A stretch of DNA of 64,000 nt, from assembly GCF_006974105.1 (NCBI RefSeq), contig NZ_CP036282.1, positions 496,001 through 560,000 of the forward strand, written 5' to 3'. How positions within the stretch are numbered: the stretch's first letter is position 1; every line of letters starts with the position of its first letter. Position numbers and translations under genes: made by a program. This document shows positions 17,093 through 25,184 of the stretch, piece by piece. The notes below the pieces were generated by a model, which did no database searches, was not told the DNA's origin, and was given only the letters and a program-made list of their open reading frames with translations. The stretch is from Rhodoferax aquaticus. Lineage in GTDB: Bacteria > Pseudomonadota > Gammaproteobacteria > Burkholderiales > Burkholderiaceae_C.

Positions 17093-18766
17093 ATGACAGA
17101 CCGCGTTTGGCTTAAGAGCTACCCCAAGGGGGTGCCAGCCGATATTGATGCCACCCAGTACAGCTCACTGGTGGCATTGATGGAAGAGAGCTTCCAGAAG
17201 TACAGCAAGCGCGTCGCATACAACTTCATGGGCAAAGACATCACCTATGCCCAAACGGATGCATTGAGCCAAACCTTCGCGGCCTATTTGCAAAGCCTGG
17301 GCTTGGCCAAAGGCGACCGCGTCGCCATCATGATGCCCAACGTGCCCCAGTACCCCGTGGCGGTCGCTGCCATTTTGCGAGCAGGTTTGGTGGTGGTGAA
17401 TGTCAATCCGCTGTACACGCCGCGTGAGTTGGAACATCAGCTCAAAGATGCTGGCGCCAAGGCGATTGTCATTATTGAGAACTTTGCCAGCACGCTGGAG
17501 AAATGCATAGCCAGCACACCGGTGAAGCATATTGTTTTGTGCTCTATGGGCGACCAACTGGGTTTGCTCAAAGGTAGTTTGGTGAACTACGTCGTGCGCA
17601 ACGTGAAGAAGATGGTGCCAGCCTTCAACCTGCCCACGGCCGTTCGCTTCAACGACGCCTTGGCCATTGGCGCCAAGCGCAGCTTCAAACGTGTTGACCC
17701 CAAGGCTGACGAAGTTGCCGTTTTGCAATACACCGGCGGTACCACCGGTGTGTCCAAGGGCGCCGTGCTGTTGCACCGCAATGTGATCGCCAATGCCTTG
17801 CAGTCCGAGGCATGGAATGCACCGGTGATGCAAAAGGTGCCGGCCAACGAGCAGCCCACCAGCGTGTGCGCCTTGCCGCTGTACCATATCTTCGCGTTTA
17901 CCGTGGGCATGATGCTGTCCATGCGCACCGGCGGCAAGCTGATCTTGATCCCCAACCCGCGTGACATTCCGGGCGTGCTTAAAGAACTGTCTAAACACAC
18001 CATCCACAGCTTCCCGGCCGTGAATACCTTATTCAATGGCTTGGCCAATCACCCAGATTTCAACACGGTGGATTGGAGTCACCTTAAGGTGTCAGTAGGT
18101 GGCGGGACCGCCGTGCAAAGCTCTGTGGCTAAGTTGTGGTTTGAGAAGACAGGTTGCCCCATTTGCGAAGGCTATGGTTTGAGTGAAACCTCGCCTTCCG
18201 CCTCATGCAACCCTGTGACGTCTACCGAATACACCGGCACCATCGGCGTGCCACTGCCTAGCACCTACCTGAAGTTGCTGGACGATGACGGCAACGAAGT
18301 CGCATTAGGTCAGTCCGGCGAAATTGCCATCAAGGGCCCGCAAGTCATGGCCGGCTATTGGCAGCGTCCTGATGAGACAGCCAAAGTGATGACGCCCGAT
18401 GGCTACTTCAAGTCGGGCGATATTGGTGTAGTGGACGAGCGTGGCTTCTTCAAGATTGTGGACCGCAAAAAGGACATGATTTTGGTGAGTGGCTTCAATG
18501 TCTTCCCCACCGAGTTGGAAGACGTGCTCGCCCAAATGCCTGGGGTGATGGAGTGTGCTTGCGTGGGTATGCCAGATGCCAAAACCGGTGAGGCAGTGAA
18601 GCTGGTGATCGTCAAGAAAGACCCCAATTTGAGCGAAGCGGATGTACGCGCGTTTTGCAAAGAAAACCTCACTGGCTACAAACAGCCCAAGGTGGTGGAA
18701 TTCCGCGTCGAATTGCCCAAGACGCCGGTGGGTAAAATTTTGCGTCGCGAACTGCGCGACAAGTAG
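17093..18766 (+). CDS. fadD: Long-chain fatty acid-CoA ligase FadD
   Basis: 557 residues of the ANL adenylate-forming family. Visible motifs are the AMP-binding P-loop YTGGTTGVSKGA, the GYGLSETSP block, YFKSGDIG, and the C-terminal KDMILVSGFNVFPTE with GKILRREL near the end (catalytic Lys). It activates free fatty acids with ATP and CoA at the inner membrane for beta-oxidation or lipid synthesis. A GGAGATG ribosome site precedes the ATG; a strong terminator follows. Confidence 0.93.
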   Translation: MTDRVWLKSYPKGVPADIDATQYSSLVALMEESFQKYSKRVAYNFMGKDITYAQTDALSQTFAAYLQSLGLAKGDRVAIMMPNVPQYPVAVAAILRAGLVVVNVNPLYTPRELEHQLKDAGAKAIVIIENFASTLEKCIASTPVKHIVLCSMGDQLGLLKGSLVNYVVRNVKKMVPAFNLPTAVRFNDALAIGAKRSFKRVDPKADEVAVLQYTGGTTGVSKGAVLLHRNVIANALQSEAWNAPVMQKVPANEQPTSVCALPLYHIFAFTVGMMLSMRTGGKLILIPNPRDIPGVLKELSKHTIHSFPAVNTLFNGLANHPDFNTVDWSHLKVSVGGGTAVQSSVAKLWFEKTGCPICEGYGLSETSPSASCNPVTSTEYTGTIGVPLPSTYLKLLDDDGNEVALGQSGEIAIKGPQVMAGYWQRPDETAKVMTPDGYFKSGDIGVVDERGFFKIVDRKKDMILVSGFNVFPTELEDVLAQMPGVMECACVGMPDAKTGEAVKLVIVKKDPNLSEADVRAFCKENLTGYKQPKVVEFRVELPKTPVGKILRRELRDK

Positions 18767-18781
18767 CCGCAGACTGCTAGC

Positions 18782-18809
18782 AAAAAACGGCCCGCGTGGC
18801 CGTTTTTTT
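18782..18809 (+). terminator. Rho-independent terminator after fadD
   Basis: AAAAAACGGCC, loop CGCGT, and GGCCGTTTTTTT form an 11-bp stem ending in a T run, 15 bases after the fadD stop. The A-rich 5' arm could also give some reverse termination. Confidence 0.92.
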
Positions 18810-18848
18810 ATGCCGCTCGCCCAGCGCTTGCGGTCAACATTCCACGAA

Positions 18849-19607
18849 ATGAAAGACATCGCCACCATGATTGCTGCAAGGACTACCGCCATCTTGAGTG
18901 CATTGCCTGAGGAGCAAGCAGGTTTGATTGCCCAACTAGAGCAAGTGGACGTGGTGCAGCGTGCAGGGCGTCAGTTCTGGCGCGGCAGGCTCCAAGGCCA
19001 CGCCGTCGTGCTGGGCTTGTCTCGCATCGGTAAGGTCGCCGCGGCCACGACGACCACCGCGTTGATTGAAGGGCTAGGTGCGACGCAGCTGCTCTTTACA
19101 GGCGTGGCCGGTGGGGTAGGGCCGGGCGTTCGCGTGGGTGATGTGGTGGTCGGCAGCGGGTATGTGCAGCATGACATGGACGCATCCCCTCTGTTTCCAC
19201 GCTACGAGATTCCGCTGTATGGACGCACCGTGTTCCCTGGAGATGAGGCACTCACAGCGCATTTGCTGCAAGCCGCCACAGCGGTGGCAGCACACCCCGT
19301 GGCAGGTTGGTCGCCCGCCGTGCACCATGGCCTGATTGCCAGTGGAGACCAGTTTGTCAATGGCCTTGTGCACTCAGAAAACATCGTCGCAGGTCTGCAA
19401 GCGCTGGGTCACATGCCTTTGGCGGTCGAGATGGAGGGCGCGGCAGTTGCTCAGGTCTGCGCAGACTACGGTATTCCCTTTGCGGCTGTGCGCACCATCT
19501 CGGACCGGGCTGACGCCACTGCGCACGTGGACTTTACCCAGTTCGTCACCGAGGTGGCCAGCGTTTACGCCCAACGAATTGTGGCGCAGTTTTTCAAAAC
19601 GCTATAA
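18849..19607 (+). CDS. mtnN: 5'-methylthioadenosine/S-adenosylhomocysteine nucleosidase
   Basis: 252 residues from the ATG at 18849; the ATG at 18867 (MIAARTTAILSALPEEQ) is equally plausible. Phosphorylase-superfamily motifs are TGVAGGVGPGVRVGDVVVG, ASGDQFV, the substrate block AVEMEGAAVAQV and the catalytic aspartate in ISDRAD. It cleaves MTA and SAH to adenine and a thioribose or homocysteine product. The Pfs branch is favoured over other nucleoside phosphorylases by the VEMEGAA and SDRAD pair. Confidence 0.87.
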   Translation: MKDIATMIAARTTAILSALPEEQAGLIAQLEQVDVVQRAGRQFWRGRLQGHAVVLGLSRIGKVAAATTTTALIEGLGATQLLFTGVAGGVGPGVRVGDVVVGSGYVQHDMDASPLFPRYEIPLYGRTVFPGDEALTAHLLQAATAVAAHPVAGWSPAVHHGLIASGDQFVNGLVHSENIVAGLQALGHMPLAVEMEGAAVAQVCADYGIPFAAVRTISDRADATAHVDFTQFVTEVASVYAQRIVAQFFKTL

Positions 19608-19652
19608 ATAATATAGCTGCTTGCGCAATATCTATGGGCGCAAAGGCCATTT
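19601..19652. repeat. Intergenic repeat between mtnN and corA
   Basis: The block GCTATAAATAATATAGCTGC followed by TTGCGCAATATCTATGGGCG and CAAAGGCCATTTT begins with an AT-rich dyad (GCTATA/TATAGC) and overlaps the mtnN stop. Related in style to the block at 13835-13898. It may act as a terminator between the convergent genes. Confidence 0.45.
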
Positions 19653-20639
19653 TTACTTCAACCAGCCACGTTTCCTGAAATACATCATAGGCACCACGGC
19701 ACTTGCCACCATCAGCCCCAGTGCGTAGGGGTAGCCTAGAGACCACTCCAACTCAGGCATGAACTTGAAGTTCATGCCATACAGGCTCGCGATCAAGGTG
19801 GGCGGCAACAGCGCCACACTGGCCACAGAGAAGATCTTGATGATCTTGTTCTGGTTGATGTTGATAAAGCCGACCGTGGCGTCCATCAAGAAGTTGATCT
19901 TGTCGAAGAGAAACGCAGTGTGCGCATCCAGTGAGTCAATGTCGCGCAAAATTTGCCGGGCTTCGTCGAACTGCTCGCTGCTCAGAATTTTGCTACGCAT
20001 CATGAAGCTGACCGCACGGCGGGTGTCCATTACGTTGCGGCGGATGCGCCCACTCAAGTCTTCGTGTCGCGCAATGGCCCCCAAAGCTTCGCCTGCAATC
20101 GCGTCCGTTACGTTGCCAGACAGGACTTTTTTGCTGACTTTGTCTAGCTCGTCGTAAATGCCTTCCAGTGTATCGGCGGAGTATTCGGCATCCGCATCAA
20201 AAAGTTTGAGCAGCACCTGTTTGGCATCGTCAATCAAGCCGGGCGCTCGACGCGCGCGCATGCGAAGTAAGCGAAAAACAGGGACGTCTTCGTCATGGAT
20301 TGAGAAGAGGACACCCTTGCTTCTCAGGTCGTTGTTGACCAAGTTCAGAATAAACGCGACCCGCACGGTGTGGGGTTCGTCGTCATCGGGGACCAAAAAG
20401 TCACTGCGAATGTGCAGGTCGCCATTGTCTTCTTCGTAGAAGCGAGCGGACTCTTCGATGTCTTCGTCCATCGCATCTTCTGGAATCGACAGCCCGTAGT
20501 ACTGCTTTATCCAGCGCTTCTCTTCGACGGTGGGCGACTCCAAGTCCACCCAGATGGGCTGGAACTTGGCCAGTTCTTCCAAGGACTCGATTTCTTCTTG
20601 AAACAGACGTCCATTCGCAAGCGTGAAAATATTCAGCAT
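19653..20639 (-). CDS. corA: Magnesium/cobalt transporter CorA
   Basis: 328 residues. A long cytoplasmic helical domain is followed by two C-terminal membrane helices joined by the signature YGMNFKFMPELEW (GMN selectivity loop). The short C-terminal tail ends in KRGWLK. CorA forms a pentameric Mg2+ channel. Convergent with mtnN across the repeat at 19601-19652. Confidence 0.95.
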   Translation of the reverse strand: MLNIFTLANGRLFQEEIESLEELAKFQPIWVDLESPTVEEKRWIKQYYGLSIPEDAMDEDIEESARFYEEDNGDLHIRSDFLVPDDDEPHTVRVAFILNLVNNDLRSKGVLFSIHDEDVPVFRLLRMRARRAPGLIDDAKQVLLKLFDADAEYSADTLEGIYDELDKVSKKVLSGNVTDAIAGEALGAIARHEDLSGRIRRNVMDTRRAVSFMMRSKILSSEQFDEARQILRDIDSLDAHTAFLFDKINFLMDATVGFININQNKIIKIFSVASVALLPPTLIASLYGMNFKFMPELEWSLGYPYALGLMVASAVVPMMYFRKRGWLK

Positions 20640-20849
20640 GTCGCGCTCCCTGTAATGGTTGCATGGGGGGTGGGTTGATGGTTGCGGCTTTCAACCCCAA
20701 TGCAGCAAAGGGCGTTGAAAGCTACCGACTAGGGTAGTTTTCCAAGGATGTCTCTCCGAAGTAATGACCCACAAATTATCGCACTGCAGCAAGCCTGTTA
20801 GAGTGGCCGCTCGCCATTTTGTGCGCACCTATTGACCGTTTCCTAACTC

Positions 20850-21752
20850 ATGAACAACGTACTTTCCCCCAAACGGGAGCTTTGGCTGCTGATCACCTTG
20901 GCAGGTATTCAGTTCACGAACATCCTAGACTTCATGATCATGATGCCCTTGGGGCCTCAGTTCACGCAGCTGTTTTCTATTACGGACGCCCAGTTTGGGC
21001 TGTTGGTGTCGGCCTACACCATAGCCGCGGGCTTGTCCGGTCTTTTGGCATCCACCTATATTGATCGCTTCGACCGCAAACGGCTGATGCTAGTTCTGTA
21101 TACCCTGTTCACGGTCGCCACCCTAGCGTGTGGGTTGGCGTCCACCTACGGCACTTTGATGGTGGCGCGGATTGCTGCCGGAGTCTTTGGAGGGGTGCTG
21201 TCGGCTTTGTCACAAACGATTGTGGGGGACATCATCCCTTTTGAGCGCAGAGGTCGAGCCATGGGTATCGTGATGACCTCGTTCTCGGTGGCCACTGTGG
21301 CGGGTGTGCCCTTGGGCTTGTTTTTGGCTGCACATTTGGGTTGGAATGCCCCGTTTATCGGAATCGCCACGATGTGCGGCTTGCTGACGTGTTTCGCCGC
21401 CATTTCGCTGCCAGCCATGAACGCCCATTTGGCGCAACAACAAGGTGCAACCGCGTACAGCCGCATCATTGAAACCCTAGCCGACGCGAATCATCAGCGC
21501 GCATTCATCTTCTCTGGCTTGCTGATGTTTGCAGGTTTTACCGTCATTCCGTACATCACCATTTACATGCAAACCAATGTAGGGATCAAGGCGGAGCAAG
21601 TGCCCTACATCTATTTGTGCGGTGGTATTACGACGCTGTTGACGGCCCGACTTTTTGGCCGACTCACCGACAGCTTTGGTAAGTTTGAAACCTTCAGGGT
21701 ATTGGCTATAGCGGTCATTGTTCCCATGATGCTCACCACGCTCATGCCTCCA
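20850..21752 (+). pseudogene. 5' part of MFS transporter gene interrupted by prophage
   Basis: The first 301 codons of an AraJ/DHA1-like major facilitator transporter. The N-terminus (LDFMIMMPLGPQFTQLF) and the loop DRFDRKRLMLVLY are intact, giving about nine of twelve helices. At 21752 the reading frame runs into prophage DNA and stops at 21785 after ten foreign residues (RGEMFELIHT). The rest of the gene is at 59596-59916. Joining 20850-21752 to 59596-59916 gives a 407-residue in-frame protein across the motif LMPPAPLVVVLMSS. It is a pseudogene in the lysogen. Confidence 0.95.
21748..21752. repeat. Target-site duplication, left copy (CTCCA)
   Basis: CTCCA directly precedes the prophage left end, and the same five bases follow the right end at 59591-59595. 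Removing the element and one copy restores the MFS reading frame. Five bases is the duplication made by Mu-type transposition. Confidence 0.93.
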
Positions 21753-21777
21753 AGGGGGGAGATGTTTGAATTGATCC
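21753..21777 (+). repeat. Prophage left end with transposase-type site L1
   Basis: The end starts AGGGGGGA and then GATGTTTGAATTGATCC (21761-21777). The right end read inward is AGTAGCGC then GACGTTTGGTTTGATCC, so the 17-mers match at 14 positions and sit at the same distance (8 bases) from the terminus. Both ends terminate in AG, unlike the TG of Mu. Confidence 0.88.
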
Positions 21778-21853
21778 ACACATAAACGGTCGAGAAGATC
21801 AAAAAAAGGCCGGTAGATCAATGAGTTAGCGCTTTTTCGTGGTTTTGGCAGGA

Positions 21854-21870
21854 AACGTTTATTTTGATCC
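21854..21870 (+). repeat. Second left-end transposase-type site L2
   Basis: AACGTTTATTTTGATCC matches the right-end site GACGTTTGGTTTGATCC at 14 of 17 positions and has the same orientation as L1, 93 bases further in. Mu also has several MuA sites spread over its left end. Confidence 0.78.
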
Positions 21871-22091
21871 AGTAGCTGCCCATAAATCGGGGGGCATTTG
21901 CCAATTAAATGCCAGTAAATTGATCGGACAGTGGCGAAGAAGGCACCAAATAATTGCAAAGTGAGGCTCTGGGACCTACACTGCAACCAAGCCAGTGGAC
22001 TGGAAATGCACCAGCCAGTTTGCACCGCAAGGTGCATGTCATTATGAAGAACAGCGCCCTTCCTGGCTTAAGCCCACCTCGGTGGGCTTAT
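21871..22091. other. Non-coding left-end region with hairpins
   Basis: No gene is seen from 21786 to 22091. After the L2 site it holds GCCAATTAAATGC (also near the right end at 59495-59507, direct orientation), a hairpin TGCACC-GCAA-GGTGCA (22021-22036) with a GNRA-type loop, and AAGCCCACC-TC-GGTGGGCTT (22070-22089), which probably ends transcription of the leftward late operon just after its last gene. Confidence 0.55.
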
Positions 22092-23321
22092 TTACGGCCG
22101 TACCTTGCCGAGCAGCAGCTGGTAGACAGCTTCTTCTTGGAGACTGAGGGCATCAGTTGAACCTAGCGAGACAACTGAGTTGACGATGCCAGACTTAGTG
22201 CGCTGGTTCAGTCGAATGGCGATCTTGGGGATGGTGGCATTGAACTCACCTTGGGGAATAACCAGCAATGAGTTGCTTTTTTTGTCCAAATAGATCGCAC
22301 GATAGTTACGCAAATGCTCAGGCAGGCTATCAATCCAATCCGATGGCCATGCCTGCTTAGAGCTGCCTTTGTGCAGACCGGCTAGATGGTTCGTCTTGTT
22401 GTCCTGAACCATCAGCGCGGTCGATTCAAGCTCAAGGTCAGGAAGCGCTTGGCTGACAGCATCAAGCATTCCGCTATCCATAAATCCGACGATCTGCGAA
22501 GCACCTGTTGGCTTTTTAATGGACGTTTTAAACGCCTTGAAATTGTCGTTGAGCACCTTTTGATAGGCCGGTGAAATCGCTTTATCGGTCATAGGTCCGC
22601 GCAATTCCATAGGCAGGCGGGCCAATTTATTGCCCAAGGCGACCTCGGGAGACAGCCAGCTCTGGCCCACGTTGTGATCCCAGCCAGGATCAATGCCCAG
22701 CGGCACTTGGTCGGTCACTTCACCATCGCGGGTGACTACATTTCGTGTCTTGACCTGATATGGCTTGGAGACCTGCAACTGGTTGTCATCCAAGTCGGCC
22801 TGACTATAGGCGCGGACGGTGCAGCGGCATCCCCAGCCGTTTGGCGGGTAGTGTGTCTGCCAAAAAGCCTCATCAATCGGGAAGATCAGACCGTTCCACA
22901 TGCGGTGCTGAGGGCGCACGCGGGCGTCACCAGCTGTGCGGTATTGCAGGAATGGACGCTTGGCCTTGCCCGCCTGCAGCTGCTGCCAGCGGCCTGCCAT
23001 GTGCGCGGTGCGCATGTTGGTGTCGAAGATGACGCTGGTGCGCCAGCCGCGCTTGCCACTGTATGACCAGCCATGCTTTTGTACGGCCGCGTCGAAGTCT
23101 TTACGAAACTGGGTGATGGTGGTGCCGTTTTTAAGTGCATCCACCAGAGACTGCTGGATATCGGCGACCAGATCGGTGCTGGCTGCGCCTGCCACAGCGA
23201 ACACCTTGCCATGCACTGGCCTGGCCAGATCGTCCCACTTGAGGGTGCTTTCGGGCAGCTTACCCTTCAAGTAGTCGATGGCTTGGCCGAACTGGACGCC
23301 GAATGGCTGCACATCAGGCAT
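22092..23321 (-). CDS. MuF-type head morphogenesis protein with C-terminal extension
   Basis: 409 residues. Residues 1-240 are the phage Mu gpF/SPP1 gp7-like minor head domain: DTNMRTAHMAGRWQQL, TAGDARVRPQHRMWNG and the metal-site-like HYPPNGWGCRCTVRAYS. Residues from about 280 form an extra domain (TNHLAGLHKGSSKQAWPSDW, YRAIYLDKKSNSLLVIP, IPKIAIRLNQRTKSGIVN) of the kind attached to MuF in phage polymorphic-toxin proteins (PBECR-like nuclease fold); that part is tentative. Last gene of the leftward late operon, 340 bases from the phage end. Confidence 0.85.
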   Translation of the reverse strand: MPDVQPFGVQFGQAIDYLKGKLPESTLKWDDLARPVHGKVFAVAGAASTDLVADIQQSLVDALKNGTTITQFRKDFDAAVQKHGWSYSGKRGWRTSVIFDTNMRTAHMAGRWQQLQAGKAKRPFLQYRTAGDARVRPQHRMWNGLIFPIDEAFWQTHYPPNGWGCRCTVRAYSQADLDDNQLQVSKPYQVKTRNVVTRDGEVTDQVPLGIDPGWDHNVGQSWLSPEVALGNKLARLPMELRGPMTDKAISPAYQKVLNDNFKAFKTSIKKPTGASQIVGFMDSGMLDAVSQALPDLELESTALMVQDNKTNHLAGLHKGSSKQAWPSDWIDSLPEHLRNYRAIYLDKKSNSLLVIPQGEFNATIPKIAIRLNQRTKSGIVNSVVSLGSTDALSLQEEAVYQLLLGKVRP

Positions 23322-23637
23322 CTAAAGCCTCCGGCCCTTGCTGAATAGTGCTCTCAGTAACGACGGCTAGGCCCAACATGCCTGCGAGCCAGCGCTCAAT
23401 GCGCGCTCCGCGTGAACCCTTCCAACCAGGCAGCAGTGCGACACCGTCGCAAGTCACCAATTGGCGGATGGCCATCCTCATGTAACCCAACCAGGTGCCG
23501 CAATTGGGCACCGGGTTTTCAGCTGGGTTTTCTACGTCAAAGCCAAGGGCACGCAGGCGTTCTGCTGCCGCATTGAACGCGGGGTAGTTGAAGTGTGGCA
23601 AGCCTGTCATAGGCCCAGCGATGTAAACGCGCTTCAT
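23314..23637 (-). CDS. DUF4406 / nucleoside deoxyribosyltransferase-like protein
   Basis: 107 residues. The start MKRVYIAGPMTGLPHFNYPA and the block DGVALLPGWKGSRGARIE are typical of DUF4406, a small Rossmann-like family related to nucleoside 2-deoxyribosyltransferases. It is often found in phages, possibly in nucleotide metabolism. Its stop overlaps the muF start by 8 bases. The biochemical role is unproven. Confidence 0.83.
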   Translation of the reverse strand: MKRVYIAGPMTGLPHFNYPAFNAAAERLRALGFDVENPAENPVPNCGTWLGYMRMAIRQLVTCDGVALLPGWKGSRGARIERWLAGMLGLAVVTESTIQQGPEALDA

Positions 23638-23650
23638 ATTTTTGGCCCGC

Positions 23651-24919
23651 TTAAGTTGTCAAAGCCCGCAACATCTGGTCAGGCAGGCGGGTGTTGTAGT
23701 AGCGGATGGAGCGGATATGGCCGTTTAGTACCTCGCTTCCGCCTCCTGCGGCGGAACCTAGTCGTAGTTGGGTGGGTGCCGGAAGTGTCAAAGCCGATCC
23801 CGCTTGTACCGTGCTGCCATTAGTGACCCAGCTAGTTCCTGCTGAGGCATACGATAGGCCCATCTTTACCACAGCACCAGCCACCACACTTGTCGATAGA
23901 GGCGTAGTTTGCACAACTCCACCCGAAGTTATGATTGCCTGCGCCAAAGTGCTAGTCGAAAACCGCACTTGCATACGCTGGTTAAATGAATTGTCGTTTA
24001 CGTCAGTCAGCGTTGCAGGGTTGGACGTAGTTGTCGTATCGCCTTCCACAACAAAACTCCCCGCAGCACTGTTGTACCAACTACTAAAGTTAGTCCCAGT
24101 CATCACAACGTTATCCGCAGCCCGTGTTACAGCCGCAGTTGTTGTAGGGATGATTGAGCTTGCAGAAGCACCTACTTCTAGTTGGGCGCAGTCTGTGATG
24201 TAGGTGGCGTTGTTGACGCGAGCTATGGAGTTGTCTGCTGGCGCGGCAAACGATGCCGCAATTGGTATCGTGTAGGTTCCGTTTGGTGTCGTTGTGACAG
24301 TACACCGATACCATCCACCGCCCAGCGGCGTGATCGTGCTGCTGTTGTTTGTTCCCGCGCCCCTTGCGACAACAGAACCTTTTGCGCCCGAATTCAGGTT
24401 GAACCACCCACGCGCACCATCAGTAGCGTCACCAGTGTGGCAAGCCATCCAATCCGTGTTTCCACGTTTAAGAACCCACGAGCTAGTGATAGTTGAGCCA
24501 GCAGTAACAGCGGCACCGTTCTGTAGGGCGATAGAACTCCCCGCCACACCCTCAGTCATCAAGCAAGCCGTATTCGCAACCCCGTCAATACCCACCTGAT
24601 TGCGCGTAGGTGTTACGTCAGTCTTGCTCCAAGCTGCCTGCGTCATGTCGCGTGAGTGCAGGAGCAGGTTCGTCCGAGCTTCTTCGATTAGCAGCCCACG
24701 GGGTTGTAGTGTCACCGGGTCGTAGTCGAATCTTGGTGTATTGGGTGGAGGCGTTTGAAGTAAGCCATTGGAGCCAAACACTGTCGCGTCCGCGCCGCCA
24801 GCGCGCGTGAAAGTGATGCGGGGGTCGAGAGTTCCGCTCAGGAAGTCGAGCTGCAGGGATGGGGCTAGCAGGCCTTGTGAGGCCATCGCCACCGGGGATA
24901 GTGCGTAGCCGATGTGCAT
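23651..24919 (-). CDS. Head spike fibre protein (GhsB-like)
   Basis: 422 residues. The N-terminal block LDFLSGTLDPRITFTRAGGA and the repeated RGLLIEEARTNLLLHSRDMTQ are hallmarks of phage head-spike-fibre domain proteins. The C-terminus (RLGSAAGGGSEVLNGHIRSI) resembles a LamG/concanavalin-like carbohydrate-binding fold. In the Rhodobacter gene transfer agent the equivalent GhsB sits on the capsid and helps bind host capsule. The adjacent spike base gene supports this. Confidence 0.75.
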   Translation of the reverse strand: MHIGYALSPVAMASQGLLAPSLQLDFLSGTLDPRITFTRAGGADATVFGSNGLLQTPPPNTPRFDYDPVTLQPRGLLIEEARTNLLLHSRDMTQAAWSKTDVTPTRNQVGIDGVANTACLMTEGVAGSSIALQNGAAVTAGSTITSSWVLKRGNTDWMACHTGDATDGARGWFNLNSGAKGSVVARGAGTNNSSTITPLGGGWYRCTVTTTPNGTYTIPIAASFAAPADNSIARVNNATYITDCAQLEVGASASSIIPTTTAAVTRAADNVVMTGTNFSSWYNSAAGSFVVEGDTTTTSNPATLTDVNDNSFNQRMQVRFSTSTLAQAIITSGGVVQTTPLSTSVVAGAVVKMGLSYASAGTSWVTNGSTVQAGSALTLPAPTQLRLGSAAGGGSEVLNGHIRSIRYYNTRLPDQMLRALTT

Positions 24920-24920
24920 G

Positions 24921-25166
24921 TTAGTACAGGGCGACGATGTTGGTTGCTGTGGTTCCGGCCGCGATCACCTTTGTGGCACGCAGGGGCAGTTGGGTGCCAG
25001 ATGCAATGGCGCTGAAAACGACGGTGGTTCCGTCGATCATCAACACCGACAGGGAGCCGCCTGTGCACACCACTAGCGCACGTGAAGGTTGGGTGAAGTT
25101 GGCGTCTGGCAACACGGCAAAGCCGCCTTGTGCTGGTGCTGTGGGGCCGTTGAAGTAGTCTGGCAT
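24921..25166 (-). CDS. Head spike base protein (Rcc01079/GhsA-like)
   Basis: 81 residues. The pattern SRALVVCTGGSLSVLMIDG ... LPLRATKVIAAGTTATNIVA is the conserved core of the small spike base family known from gene transfer agents. It is made just before the fibre gene and after the portal, so base, fibre and portal are in assembly order. Recognised from memory of the family pattern. Confidence 0.72.
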   Translation of the reverse strand: MPDYFNGPTAPAQGGFAVLPDANFTQPSRALVVCTGGSLSVLMIDGTTVVFSAIASGTQLPLRATKVIAAGTTATNIVALY

Positions 25167-25184
25167 TGCGGGCTCCTGGTTGGG

